Below the pieces are notes generated by a model, which did no database searches, had not been told where the DNA came from, and saw nothing but the letters and a program-made list of their open reading frames with translations. From Pipra filicauda (taxonomy: Eukaryota; Chordata; Aves; Passeriformes; Pipridae): a DNA stretch of 64,000 nt. Location of the stretch: the NCBI RefSeq assembly GCF_003945595.2, contig NW_024104554.1, forward strand, positions 4,385,242 through 4,449,241, in the 5' to 3' direction. Position numbers and translations under genes: made by a program. Positions within the stretch are counted from its first letter, which is position 1; each line of letters begins with the position of its first letter. Of this stretch, positions 38,620 through 50,080 are shown piece by piece.

Positions 38620-39577
38620 CACAGGACACGGGGGAAACGACATCACCAGAGAGTCTGGAAAAAATTAGCCATTCAGTGAGCAGTCTAAAGGCTTTTTTTG
38701 CTTTGTTACTATACTCTCCATTACATTCTGTCTGTAAGCAATCTTATTAATTACAAAAACACGAGAGAGTAAGGAGATGTTTTCTTTTGATTTTACTGGA
38801 GCCACATTAGAAATGTATTTGGCCTGTCACTTTATAAAATGATATTACAAGTTTGTTCCAAAGCCCTCTTTCCCCTCTTTGCTTTCTTTCCATTGAGGTT
38901 AGCAGCAGGCCCATGAAAAGCAGGAACAAAACAGCAGCCTTCTTAAAACCTATCATGAAAATAATACTTTTGTTTTTTTAATTGCTGCTTTGCACTGATT
39001 CTCTTCACCACCACACCAAGCGATGGACAGCACTTGCCGGATTCAGACTGAACCAGCTGAAGTCATGCCAAATGAACATACATCTGAAATATAGCATGCC
39101 CTTTTTAATCAACTTCCTGATGAAAAATGCCATGCTGACAAAAGGTATGAGAAATGCAGACCTTTAATACTTCACAAAATAACAGACCCCAGTGTTGGTT
39201 TGGTTGGAAATCTGTGACCTTACAGATGGCTATCAGTTTGCCTGGTGCAGAGCTGTAATCAATTTGGTTATGATAGACCCTCAAGAAATATAAAATTTAT
39301 CGTGAAGGAAACTGGTTTCTGAAACCAACTGCCCCAATGCATTAGGCAGGCGCGAGTTTCAGCAAAGCAAAGGGTCTACTGGCAGACACAACATTGATTT
39401 CTTATTGTTTACAACCTACCAGACAGTTCTATACCGACCTGATTGGATGGATCTCTGTGGAGTACCCTGCAGCCCTGGTTATTTCCACAACCAAGTTGGC
39501 CAGTTTCCTTACTAAGTGACTGTGTTCCACATCTGCAGCTTCAGTGCAAACATATTGAAGTAGAATATACACACTGC

Positions 39578-39600
39578 AAATCTGATCTGAGATCAGATTT
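39578..39600. repeat. Perfect 10-bp-arm inverted repeat
   Basis: The arms AAATCTGATC and GATCAGATTT are exact reverse complements around a TGA loop, forming a small stable hairpin in otherwise ordinary DNA. A dimeric factor site is possible. Confidence 0.75.
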
Positions 39601-42203
39601 TAAATCCTATCTAATGTTTACTGTTTTCATGACCAGAAGTATGATCCCTTTTAAGGAATCAAAAATCCTATTATGATTTTTGTCTGTCTGTCTCCACATC
39701 TCACACCCCCCCCCCTCCCAACACAAGACATTCCCCCTTCATTTTAGTTTCATTGCATTTTGCTGCTTTTTCTTCTATGGTTAAAATAGGCAGAGTACTT
39801 TTAATCAAAGCAAAATACTGTGAAGGAGTCTAAAGAGGTAATCTTTGTCAACAACCTACAAAAGCTTTGATTTGCTCTTCCTGTGACTTTTTCATCTAGG
39901 ATATGTGTAGAAGATGATACTATTTGGTTTGTACCCATTTTCATTCCATAGAAATCTGGCTGCTCTTCTGTTTAAAACCTCACTGATAATCTTATTAGTA
40001 CTTCTCATCATTATTACGACAAAGAAAAGGTCAGCAAGTAATCCACAGCCATAAACTTTTCTGGTACTATGCTATCAAGAACTTCACATCTTTACTGAAA
40101 GTTGATCAACATGATGCAAATGTTTATCAAGCTCAGCCAAAGTGATATTAAATTCAGTATTTCCATGAGGATATTCAGTGTTGTATACCTATTTAATATC
40201 AAAGTACTTTTCCATCACTGAATTTCTCAACAAAACAATTACTGTTCTCAGAGTTGATCAAGAAATAGATTCTATCACAGACAACTTTGTTTTATAAATG
40301 TGCGATGCACTTAGAAAGAAATGCCCATGCTGATTTCCTGTGGAAATGCTGATGGATGAGAATTATATTTTCATTCTTTTGGAGTCCGAATAAAAGCCTG
40401 ACCAGCACAGAACAGTTTTAAAAACAGTACCTTTTCTGCCATTCACACGGCAAAGTTTCTATGCCTAGTTAATAAACTGCTGCATATGTGTATGCATGTA
40501 TGTGTGTGTAATCAAAATACTCCTTTGCATATCTTATTCACCTCTTCAACACAAAAATTAAACAAAATAGAAAAGAACAGGAAAAAAAGAGACCCTCAAA
40601 ATAGTCCTTAACAAATCTGAAAAAATAATACACCTCTGGTTACACTGAAGTAGCGCCTCTTCTTTCTTAATTGTCTTTGTCTCCAAACACACAGTTGCTC
40701 AATTCTATAATATGTAAGATCCGAGACTACAGAGTAAAACAACAAAGTCACACTATGAACTAAGAACTATTACAATAAAACTGATGCCCTTTTTGAAAAT
40801 GTGGGCGTATAACTTAGTATTTGAATCTAAAACTAAGAAACCACTGCAAATGTTTAGCATTGCCCTTGTTGGAGAAAATACAGGGGGGAGAGAGGGGGAA
40901 GAACATTCACTCTCCAGAAAGTTCAAGCTGTAAAATACATACAAAATTGAATCCATTGTTAGATTAGTTTAAAATGTACCTAATTCTACATTTACGCATT
41001 GTAATCATTTACTCTTCTCTTTGTTTCTCTTGATAAATCAATGTAGCTTTTAGAAAAACATAATCATTACTTTTTTTCCCCAGTGAAAAATCCTGTTTCA
41101 TTGCATACAGTCTTGCATCACTCTGTATTTCTAATGTTCGAAGTGTTATGCTACCACCTCAATTGTTTTTAAATGCCTCATATTGCAAACATATTCACTA
41201 GACGACAACACACCAGCCAAGTTTAACCTTATCATATCAAACTTGATCAACCTTAATAAATCATCAGGAGTACCTGCTAACTGCCTACTAAGGGTTAACA
41301 GTTTCTCCCAATATTTTCCCTTTTTTTTTGCAAAGTGACATGACAAAGACTTTTATTTGTTTGGCAATTTTTGAGAATAAACTATCACACAAAACTGAAA
41401 TGACAATTAAAAATAAAAAAGCAGAGAAAGGTAAAAACTAAACATCATTTGGAACTGTAGCTGTTGTTCTCCAAAACAACATCATTAAGGGTAAAAAACC
41501 CCCACACCACTCAAATTAAAGCAAATAATTTATTAAACTGTTCCACAATAGTCACAAGAACTATGTAAAGACAATTAACAAATAAAAATTTCTACTTAAC
41601 CCCAACCTTAGCTGCAGCTTCAAAATTAGGTCAGTTAAAATGAAAATCACCATTTTTAAGGAGATAAGGAATCATTAAAATTGGATAAAAATATTCCTAA
41701 ATGACTACACAAAAAAAGCAAATGTAACCAAACGTTAAAGTCCCCCATATTTTATACACAGTATCAGAATTATATAAGAAATGCCTATCAATAGATGCTC
41801 CGTTTGAGAAGTGGAATTCCAGTCTGACTCAGTGTTATTATCTGGCAAAAAAATATATAATTCACAGATAGCTTGTTTATTTTCTTCTTTTGTTTTCTCC
41901 TCTCAAAAAAGAAACCTTTGTAAGGACACATATATAAGGGAGATATTTGGAACTGAGAGAATCACTAGTAATTTGTCAATCAACAACTTAGGTTTTAGCA
42001 TTACTGGTGAGTTTGTGTTAAATAAGCATTTTTTTCCTTTCAGCCAAAATGCATACCACACCAATCAAAGCTAATCACAGCTGGCCTTTCATTGAAACAG
42101 TAGTTGCTAATTTTACAGATCTGCCCACATTGTTCTAGAAAATAGGAGGCAGAAATCTGACATTTCCAGCTATCGTTATTAAAACAACAATCACTGAGAG
42201 TTC

Positions 42204-42263
42204 GATCCCGTTCTCACTGGAAGCAATGTCAAACTCCCCGTTGACTTCAGGGAGAGCAGGATC
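42204..42263. repeat. Palindromic ancient interspersed repeat (hairpin)
   Basis: The left arm, starting GATCCCGTTCTCACTGGAAG, pairs imperfectly with the right arm, whose reverse complement starts GATCCTGCTCTCCCTGAAGT. The stem is about 25 bp with some G-U pairs and a short loop. The phrase TTGACTTCAGGGAGAGCAGG is a diverged form of a sequence I associate with old amniote interspersed repeats. A related half-copy is at 55886-55919. The family name is not established. A 118-residue open frame across it is probably incidental. Confidence 0.45.
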
Positions 42264-43163
42264 GGGCCCCCTGAGGTGCTCAGCCTCCTCCAGCTCTATG
42301 CTCAGGAGTATGTGTTGAGGAACTGGGGTGGGAGAAGTACAAACCCCAGCTATTCCTTTGTTAAGTGCCCAAAGAGTTGAACTTTCCATCACTTCGTCAA
42401 CAACAGCAAAGTGCACTGCAAACAACAGTGATAAAAGGACATATTTACCTTGAGGGAATAGCAAAGGGAAAGCCGCAGAAGTGCAAAACAAAGTAGTCCA
42501 AAGGAATTATCTATGCATGCAGTCCAAACGTGCACCTTCAAGTAGGCCACAGTCTGTCAAGCAGTCGTCTCAGCACCAGCCACCCTGCCTTCCATCTTAC
42601 GAGATTCACCCAGAAAACTGACAAACCTGCTCCACGACAACAAAACTCTCCTAATGCTTTTGAACGCCCACCATTTGTTCTCCATTCATCCAATCAACTT
42701 TCCACTGCACATCTTCTCCTGCCACTGAGGCTCAGAGGCAGGATCCCTTCTCATCTGTATGCTAATTATTTTGCCACATGGACAAAAGTAATAATGCTTT
42801 CAGACAGGAAACCAACGGGCCTGAAGTCGAAGGCAGAAATTAATAAGTTTCCACCACTGAAGGCTGAGAAGATGGGCATGCGTGTAGCTCTGTGGCTGAT
42901 GGATCAGCTGTAACCTCCATTTAAGAGCAGCAGAGAGGCGACGGGCTGGAGGAAGCCTAGGTAGCGTAGCATGCATCAAGCCCGAGTTCCCCTAGAGACC
43001 ACATTACTGCAGCAGAACAGCATCCGTAGCAGATTGCTGACTTACCCCGCCTCAGCCCGCATCCTTTAAGCAGCGCGGCGCGCATCCATCCCGCCGGCCC
43101 CGCGGCGCGGTGCAGTGCCCGGCGCGGCCGCGCAGGCCCGGCCCCCGCGGCGCGGCGGGAGGC

Positions 43164-43210
43164 GGGCAGGGCCGGGGCAGGGCTGGGGCAGGGCTGGGGC
43201 AGGGCTGGGG
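43164..43210. repeat. 11-bp GC-rich minisatellite in CpG island
   Basis: About four tandem copies of GGGGCAGGGCT, the first with one substitution. The G runs could support quadruplex formation on the plus strand. Confidence 0.85.
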
Positions 43211-43385
43211 CCGCGCACCCCGGCCGGGCTCCCCGGCGGCGGGGGGCGCCGCGCCGGCGCCGTGTTCCACCCAATGGAGGGGAACGCCGAAACGCCGCAG
43301 CCGCCCGGGAGGGGAGACCGCTAAAAATACTCCCCTGCCGCTGTGCTGGCGTAAAATGGTGTCTCCGATAGAGAACACCCCCCAG

Positions 43386-43418
<33 letters not shown>
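43386..43418. repeat. A(33) homopolymer inside the CpG island
   Basis: An uninterrupted 33-base A tract, i.e. poly(T) on the minus strand, just upstream of the first GC-rich sub-block as read on the minus strand. Length is likely variable or imprecisely sequenced. Confidence 0.9.
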
Positions 43419-43420
<2 letters not shown>

Positions 43421-44786
43421 AAACCTCCAACAATTAGGTCTCTAAATGTATCTCGAAAAGAAAATAATGACTGAAAATCATCATTGTTTTGCCCCTGGGG
43501 TACCACTCCAGGGTTTATAGAATTAATTCAGCTGGATTGCTGAAGCCTCGCTTATTTTACCTGTCCATACCATCTTATCCCCTTTGAAACAAAAGAAATT
43601 AACTATTTACAGAGCAGCCTTACACTGTTAGCAACTTGCGCGGCTCAACTTTACGTGATCAACGGCCCCAACAGAAACCAGGGCTCGCACGCAAAAAGGG
43701 CCGGATTTGCATGTGTAAACCCTTAACAGCGTTTCCCCAACAATTTGACGTGGATTTTGTGGCTCTCGCTGCCTGCGTTTAGCCAGGGACCGCGTTACTA
43801 AACGTGTCAAACAGACAATGACTGGGAAGAGGCACCTCACGCCTTGCACGGCTGTGCAGAGGCTTTCCTCCGGCGCTCACCCGCCCGCGGGCAGCCTCCC
43901 TGAGGGGCTCGCCCCCGGGCTGCCGGATGTCCCTGCGACGGGAGCGGCTTGACAGCGGGGAGTCGCTTCGTTTAAACCCGTCCCCGAAATGTCATTTCGG
44001 TAGCAGCGTGACAGGCTGTGATCTTTACGCGGAGGCGGCGGCACCCCCCTGCCTTGGCACGGCTCCGCACGCCCCCGCGGACTCAGCCCTGCCGTGCCCC
44101 GGCCCCTGCCCTGGGCTCCGCCGCGCCTCCCGCCGGGTCCCGCCCGCCCTCCGCATCCATGCCCGCGGGCAGGCTGTTCCGCACGGGAAGGACCCTGGCT
44201 AGCGCACGCATACAGCCTACACGCCCTCCCTACACACACGCGCGCCTGCCGGTCTCGTTGCCCTCCTCATTGCCATTGTGGTGCTGCAGCCCCCTCCTCC
44301 CCGCACCTCTCCCTCCTTCCCTCCCTCCCCGCCGCGGCCCGCCCTGCGCGGCTCTGCTCGGTGCGGGCACCCCCGCGGCTGGCAGGGTACCGCGGGCAGA
44401 CCCTGCCGGCCGCGACAGAAGCGGGGGAGACTGACCCGACAGTCACAAGGAACACCCTCCTCCAGCCCTGGGAGGTAATCCCTCCCGAGCCCGCTGCCTG
44501 ACGTGTGGAGACCAGACATGTCGGTTACTGTAGAGGTTACCATTCCCTCCCCACCCAGGCAACACACTGCGGTATGAAGGGGAGTCCCCGCATACCAGCC
44601 CTTTGCACCCCGAGCCGTCAGAGCAGCTCCACAGCCGCACTCCGATGGCAGGAGGGGGGTTTTTGGAGGGACGTTTGTCACAAGGATTCAAAGGAGAGTC
44701 AGCCTGCTGCGGAAGGGACTAACAATAGCAGAGCCCTCACGACATCCACGCTCTTGGTGGAAAACGCAGTGTTTCCCTCAGAAAGC

Positions 44787-44803
44787 AAAAAAAAAAAAAA
44801 AAA
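44787..44803. repeat. A(17) homopolymer
   Basis: A run of 17 A just beyond the GACAC|GTAAGT minus-strand donor. In the minus-strand model it would be a poly(T) tract in the first bases of the intron. Confidence 0.85.
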
Positions 44804-45115
44804 GGACTTACGTGTCTCTTCCCCCGCCCCCCCTTCATCTCTCCACCTCGCTCGTGGTTTGGGGTTTTTGTTGTTTTTTTTTTTTCCTTAATTTTTCTCT
44901 GTCATCTCTGATTACATCTCCCCACACTCGCAGGGCTCCCCCGAGGCCGAGGCGCGGAGCCCTCGGGAGCGGCCGGGCCGCAGGTGCGGGCGGGGAGCGC
45001 GGAGGGCGCCGCGCAGGGCGGGGGCGGGTGGGGGGAGCGGGTCTGCGGGGAGAAAAGCCTCCTCGTAGCGCGGAGGGAGAGCTACCATGTTTGTGTCGTA
45101 GCGAGGGCATGTCAG

Positions 45116-45570
45116 TTTGGGTTTTTTCCACACAAATCAACGCAGCCTGAGAAGCACATACGCACACCTGGTGATGAAAGGGCCCCCCTTGTAAGTGTAT
45201 AGGGGTATCTACACCCCTACAGATGAATCTCAGCGTTTCTAATGTCAGGTTTACATGCAGAACCTTTGGGTAACTGTATCCGTGTTTGAAAAATCAAGGC
45301 TTGTCTTCTCTCTCTGCTAGAGCTAGCTTCTTTCTGTTACATCCTGGCTAGCCTTAGTGTCATAGTGAAAGCGACTACGTGGCACATATATCATGGCAGG
45401 TAGTGTAAAACTTTTTGAAGGAGATTTAGCTGGGGGAAAAAAAAGCTCATCTTGTACAGCCTTCGGGATGACACAAAGAAAGAGCCTGGTGCTTCTCCCA
45501 CTGAAGACAAAAACAATACTTGCTTTAATTGGGGTAGAATGTACATAAATCCTGTGTTGGTGAGTGTTAC

Positions 45571-45601
<31 letters not shown>

Positions 45602-47220
45602 TGCATAAATTAGAAGCACTTACAAAAAGACCAGCATGGAAAAAAATTTGGGAGACTGGTAATTCATTGCCCTAATTATCCTCCATAAGTTGTTAGGGTA
45701 TGGGTTTAATGTTGTGGGTTGGATTCTCCCTCCCCCAGCCTGTGTCTCGTCAATGCGCATTATCCATGGGGAAAAGGAGATGCAGGTCATGTTTAAGCAG
45801 CATTAATGAGAGCACAGTATTTTTCCTGCAGGTTAAGTAAGCCAGGTTAGCAAATTTCAAGTAAAGTATGGTTGAAAACCTTCCATTTCTTTTACTTTCT
45901 GGCTGGTAGCAGTTTCTAACAAGACTTGAAACATTAGACAAACACAGAAAGCAGAACTCAAGCATCAGACGAACCCACTACTGTCAATAAGGGAGTACAA
46001 TTTCAGCTTGACAGGAGTATTACAAGAATATACCCGCTAACGAGCAGCCTTAATTGGCTTGCATATTGTGGCTGTCACTGTTAAAACCTGTTCCTATACA
46101 ATCCTATTTTATACATCCTTTAAACATATAGTTCTCTAAAGCAGTTAAAGAGACAATACTTTACACACTGATTTTGGGTGGAGAAAAAAGTGAGAAGAAT
46201 AGGAAATAAAAAGAAAATAGGAAACTCTATTAAAAGTATTATATCAGTGACTAAGAAACTATGCAAAAGTCATAGTAAAAAAAGCAACGGACTTTTTTGG
46301 TTTTAGTGCACTTTGTCAGTTTTGAACCTAAATTATTATTTATGCATAGATTACAATGGCTGCAGAGGTTTCACTGACATTTACTGTACTCAAATCCTTT
46401 AAAACATGGTGTGTTCTTTAACAGATCCCTCATTTTCATCAGCAGAACACTTTGTCTTTAAAGTATCTTGAATTTCATGATTTGCAGGAGCTCACTGCTC
46501 ATCCTGGCAAATCCTTCACACACCAGAGTTTAATGTGTGTCTTCAGTTTCCAGTACAGGGTCATGGTCATAAGGAATACAAACCAAAGAGAAGATAGTAA
46601 AAAAAAAAGTTACTGCGCATGTGCAATTGGTTGATAATAAATGATAACAATGTAACTTCTAGATAATAAAGTCAAAATACCAAATAGGGCAGAGTCCTAG
46701 TGCTGTGTAAAGTGCCTTACCTTAAAGAAGTTATTCCTATCTGATTTAGATCTGCCTAATCCACAAATTTGAATATAAAATACTGTTGCAACTGAAGACT
46801 GCAAAAGTCATTTATATGTATAACGAGACCTTAAAAAGATCAATTTTCAATCAATAAAATGCTTCCTATTGTCAAACACCAGAAAATGGGAATTCGCAGT
46901 ATAGATGCAGGAAAGACCCTAGGCACAATAGTGCTGGTGAGGGCAAACATAATTTTTGAGGTGATGAACTGGATATGCTGGGGTGTTGAACAAAAAAATA
47001 AAAAAACCTAAACAGATAAATGAAAGCATTTAGCTCAACAAAGCACTCTTTACTAGGATGAAAAAGTCTGGCTAAGTATGGTGACACCTGTAATGTCCCT
47101 CACATTCTTAGAGTTAAACTGCACTGCTGCAAGGAAGTGCTGTTTAAACTGCACTGCCCCATGGATCGATCCCAGAAAACAGAACGCAGATGAGGACAGG
47201 TTTTGGAGGAGAGAAAGAAT
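45116..47220. other. Noncoding block between GC-rich domains
   Basis: No gene is recognised. It contains the 28-G homopolymer and an NRF1-like TGCGCATGTGCA beside an inverted CCAAT (ATTGG) at about 46614-46630. A minus-strand donor-like TTTAAG|GTAAGG lies near 46720 without a clear exon. Confidence 0.55.
45571..45598. repeat. G(28) homopolymer
   Basis: Twenty-eight consecutive G on the plus strand. It can form a G-quadruplex and is a common site of sequencing error, so the exact length is doubtful. Confidence 0.9.
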
Positions 47221-47505
47221 TTAAATGCATTTAAATGAAGAGATCGGCGCTTTACCACAGCCATCTTCCCGCCACCTAATTAGAAGGCATGAAGCCTCTC
47301 CTGCCTTTACCTCCGGGAGCAGTCGCTGGGCGCGGGGCCGGTGAGCGGGCAGACAGCTCCCACTGAGGGCAGCTCCCGGTGAGCGGGCAGGCCCCCGGTG
47401 CGGACAGCTCCGGATAAGCCGGACAGCTCCCGGTGCTGAAGGAACCGCACCGCCGCGCCGAAGGGGGCGGCGAGGGCTGGGGCTGAATAGCGCTGTCTGC
47501 AGAAC
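47221..47505 (-). promoter_or_regulatory. Secondary GC-rich block, possible alternative first exon
   Basis: A CpG-rich island-like segment with imperfect tandem copies of a CAGCTCCCGGTGAGCGGGCA-type phrase between 47336 and 47440. On the minus strand CGGAG|GTAAAG is a good splice donor, with the exon ending at 47311. It lies upstream of the main CpG island for a minus-strand gene, so it may hold an alternative 5' exon. Open frames up to 100 codons exist in all three minus frames here and are not trusted as coding. Confidence 0.45.
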
Positions 47506-47640
47506 AATGGCAGCCAACTCCAAATCCTGCTATAATCACATTAATGAGATTAATCAGTGAATTAGCAGCAGTCAAATGTCAGGGTGGCGGGGAGGAATCC
47601 AACCAAGCTCGGTAATTAACTTTTGGGGGGCAGGAGAAGG
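47506..47640. promoter_or_regulatory. Candidate enhancer: TAAT-rich block
   Basis: Directly beside the GC-rich block lies a run of homeodomain-type cores: CATTAATGAG, GATTAATCAG, GAATTAGCAG and GGTAATTAACT. Clusters like this are typical of conserved developmental enhancers. Conservation cannot be tested here. Confidence 0.35.
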
Positions 47641-49849
47641 GAATCAACTGAGTTTTCTGTCAGGTTTTTCCCGAAGTTTAGCAGGTTTTATTCACCAGCC
47701 TTAGGAAGATGCTGACAATTCAAGTGGAGGGGGGAGGAGGGGATAAGACGGAGACCTCAACCTTTGCGTGCTAGAAGACAGCCTGCTAATGCACAGTATC
47801 CCATTACTTCCAGCTGAAGTCCATTGAGAAATCTAGCACCGTTTCAGACATCCCCCCCCCACACACAGCCATCAGAGCCGCACTGGGCTGAGCTCTGAGT
47901 GTGAAACTAGTTCTGTGAGCTAACTTCCACCGCAGATTCCAATAGGCATGATAAATATGGCGGATGCCAAAGAAGCATTAGATCTTATTCCTTTTTAAAA
48001 ATGTACAACATACTCTTTCTGAAATCAGAGGGGTAGGAGAAAAGTGTACCCTTTAAGGAACTATCAGCAACAGATTATCATGACAAGTTAATGCTAGCTC
48101 TGTTGGAGAGTGTTTTCTAAACAAAAACAAAAACAAAAAACCCCCCAAAACAAAACAAAACCACATTAAAAAAAGAGGAATTTTATTCAAGTAATTTAGA
48201 GCAAGCTACTTAATGTAGATAAGTCAGAGATCTGGTCTCTAGCTGACCTCAATAAAAGTGAAACTTCTCTCCACCTGAAATCCAGCACCCACAACCATTT
48301 CTCTGTTGCAAGTGCAAAATACAAAAAAAGATTCCCCGTAGATTATAAATAAAATCCAAAAGTATTTATTTGCAAGAAAGACAGTACTACATTTCTCTTT
48401 TTCTATCTTTAAAAGGAGTATTGTCAACCATGCAAAGCACTTATTATGTAAAAAGGCTACTTTATGCACACGTTACTTCTGCAGAGAACAAATAAAGGTT
48501 TAAAAAACCCTCCTCTGCCTAGATAAGGCTGTGCACGTTGTTCAGAACTCAGAAGAAAATGGCATGCTTCTGTTCCATTGAGTTTAATCTTTGTTAATAA
48601 CAAATAAAAGAAGCAAACCTGTGTAATGCCTCTTCCATAAGACGCTAGGTAGTTTCTTTTTTACTAATGTAAGTAGTTTTCTTTTATACTATTTGGCTAC
48701 TTTTTAGCACTAAATTAATAGGATTAAGAAATCTGCACTAAATGTGCACGGACTGTAGTCATACTTATAAGAACTATTTTAAAATTGAAGTATATACTAC
48801 AATTTTTTCAGGGAGTTAACTGAATTAACCACTCATTATTTACAAAGCTTTTTCTCTTTAAAATATTATCGATATGAAACATTTAAGACAGTGTTCTTTC
48901 AAAAATGCTACTCTTATACAAGTGTTCCCCTTTAAAGTACAAATCCACTGTTTTCAAAAGTCACTTTAGAGTAAAACATAGTATCTTATAATCTTTTATT
49001 TAATTGCATTTGGCTGTCATTGAGCATTCCAATCTGTGAAGTTTTTGTCTCGGGTTCTCCATATCAAACAAGTACTGTCCACATGCAGCAAGTTTATATA
49101 AACAACAACATGCTTAATGCATGCAACATAATGCGTTCGTATAGTAAACACACTTCAAGATTTTTTATGAGCTATTCTACAGCCTAAAATAATTTCAGCT
49201 GCACAGCAGTATTGCCAGAAGAACCCGAAAAGAGCAAACAATGGACATTTAAGTACAAGCTAAAGAACAACTGCAAAAATCACAACAATCTTTCCAGATA
49301 GCTACAAGAATCGACCCCCACCCTGCACAAAACACAGTCCACACCTGCACCGTTAACCATTTACAAGTTAAACATAAGCAAGACATTTCAGCATGGTTAA
49401 GAAACACCCTGGCTTACTACAACTTTGAAAGGATGAGGAGTAAGAAGCATACCACAGAGACCCAGAAAAGGCTGCTTTTTTCTTCATTGAACACTGAAAA
49501 GATACCCCATATTCCAGGGAATTAAAATATATATATAAATATATATATATATTAAAATACACCCACCAACACTGAGTAAAAAAACCAGGGGGGCTTCAAG
49601 AAGACTGCAGGGAAAAAGCTCTCACTCTCTTTAGTGTGCAGAAGCTTAGGGGGAAAAAAATGTCGCCCTGGCAGGAATGACAAATGCAGTAGGATAGGCT
49701 AGCAGGCCTGAGGGATCTGTTTTACTTCCACATACATCCTCTAATGCACGCACTCCCACTCATCCTCTCGAGATGCCTTTTTTTTTCCTCCACTTTTTTT
49801 TTTTTCCACCAGCTCCAAATCCCCGGCATATGACCTTCTGTTAAATAGA
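47641..49849. other. Noncoding block with CNE-like character
   Basis: No gene is recognised. It includes an AATATGGCGGATG phrase near 47955 that resembles a YY1 site, an A/C-rich simple stretch near 48120-48180, and a TA-rich run at 49527-49555. Confidence 0.5.
49527..49555. repeat. Interrupted (TA)n tract
   Basis: Alternating AT with an AAAT interruption. Low complexity. Confidence 0.85.
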
Positions 49850-50080
49850 TAAAAAAAAAATTTGCTTATCAGTCATGCAAATGAAGCTGAATTCATTTTC
49901 CACAACAGATGGCCTCATAGATAATGATGATGGAAGAGAGAAAATTGAATGTCTCTCACAAGGTGGTCATGGCAACCGAGAGCAGAATAATATCAATAAT
50001 AAGCTCACTGCATAATAAGGTTGTCAATCCCACAAATCAAAGTCTCCAGCTAAATCAGGTATCCCACCCCCCACTAGTTA
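49850..50080. promoter_or_regulatory. Candidate conserved enhancer with octamer and RFX-like sites
   Basis: The stretch has a motif-dense texture without open-frame logic. It contains a perfect POU octamer ATGCAAAT near 49875, an E-box CAGATG near 49905, a GGTCATGGCAACC near 49966 that resembles an RFX X-box, and several AATAAT and TCAAT cores. It reads like a vertebrate conserved noncoding element, but only an alignment can show that. Confidence 0.4.

Larger units (their letters stand above)
37070..43039. other. Noncoding block between candidate exon and CpG island
   Basis: No further gene is recognised. It holds a (CA)n run, a 23-nt perfect hairpin at 39578-39600, a short C run near 39707-39718, and the palindromic ancient-repeat-like element at 42204-42263. 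In the proposed model it is a first intron on the minus strand. Confidence 0.55.
43040..45115 (-). promoter_or_regulatory. CpG island, likely promoter of a minus-strand gene
   Basis: Dense CpG in three sub-blocks (about 43060-43330, 43860-44420 and 44930-45070) within AT-rich surroundings. GC-box cores occur, for example GGGCGGGGGCGGG near 45018. On the minus strand a donor reads GCGGG|GTAAGT with the exon ending at 43046, a second reads GACAC|GTAAGT ending at 44812, and a weaker GG|GTGAGC lies near 43880. No comparable plus-strand donor was found, which favours minus-strand transcription. The proline- and arginine-rich open frames here run on both strands and are typical GC-rich artefacts. 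No gene name can be given. The promoter call is firm; the direction is inferred. Confidence 0.7.

Noticed and set aside
42135..42491. 118-codon minus-strand frame
   Set aside because: It spans the palindromic ancient repeat, has no recognised domain and no convincing splice sites. Most likely incidental.
42957..45167. Proline/arginine-rich frames of 100-158 codons in the CpG island
   Set aside because: Open in many frames on both strands because stop codons are rare in GC-rich DNA. Some run through homopolymers (poly-Phe or poly-Lys). No domain is recognisable.
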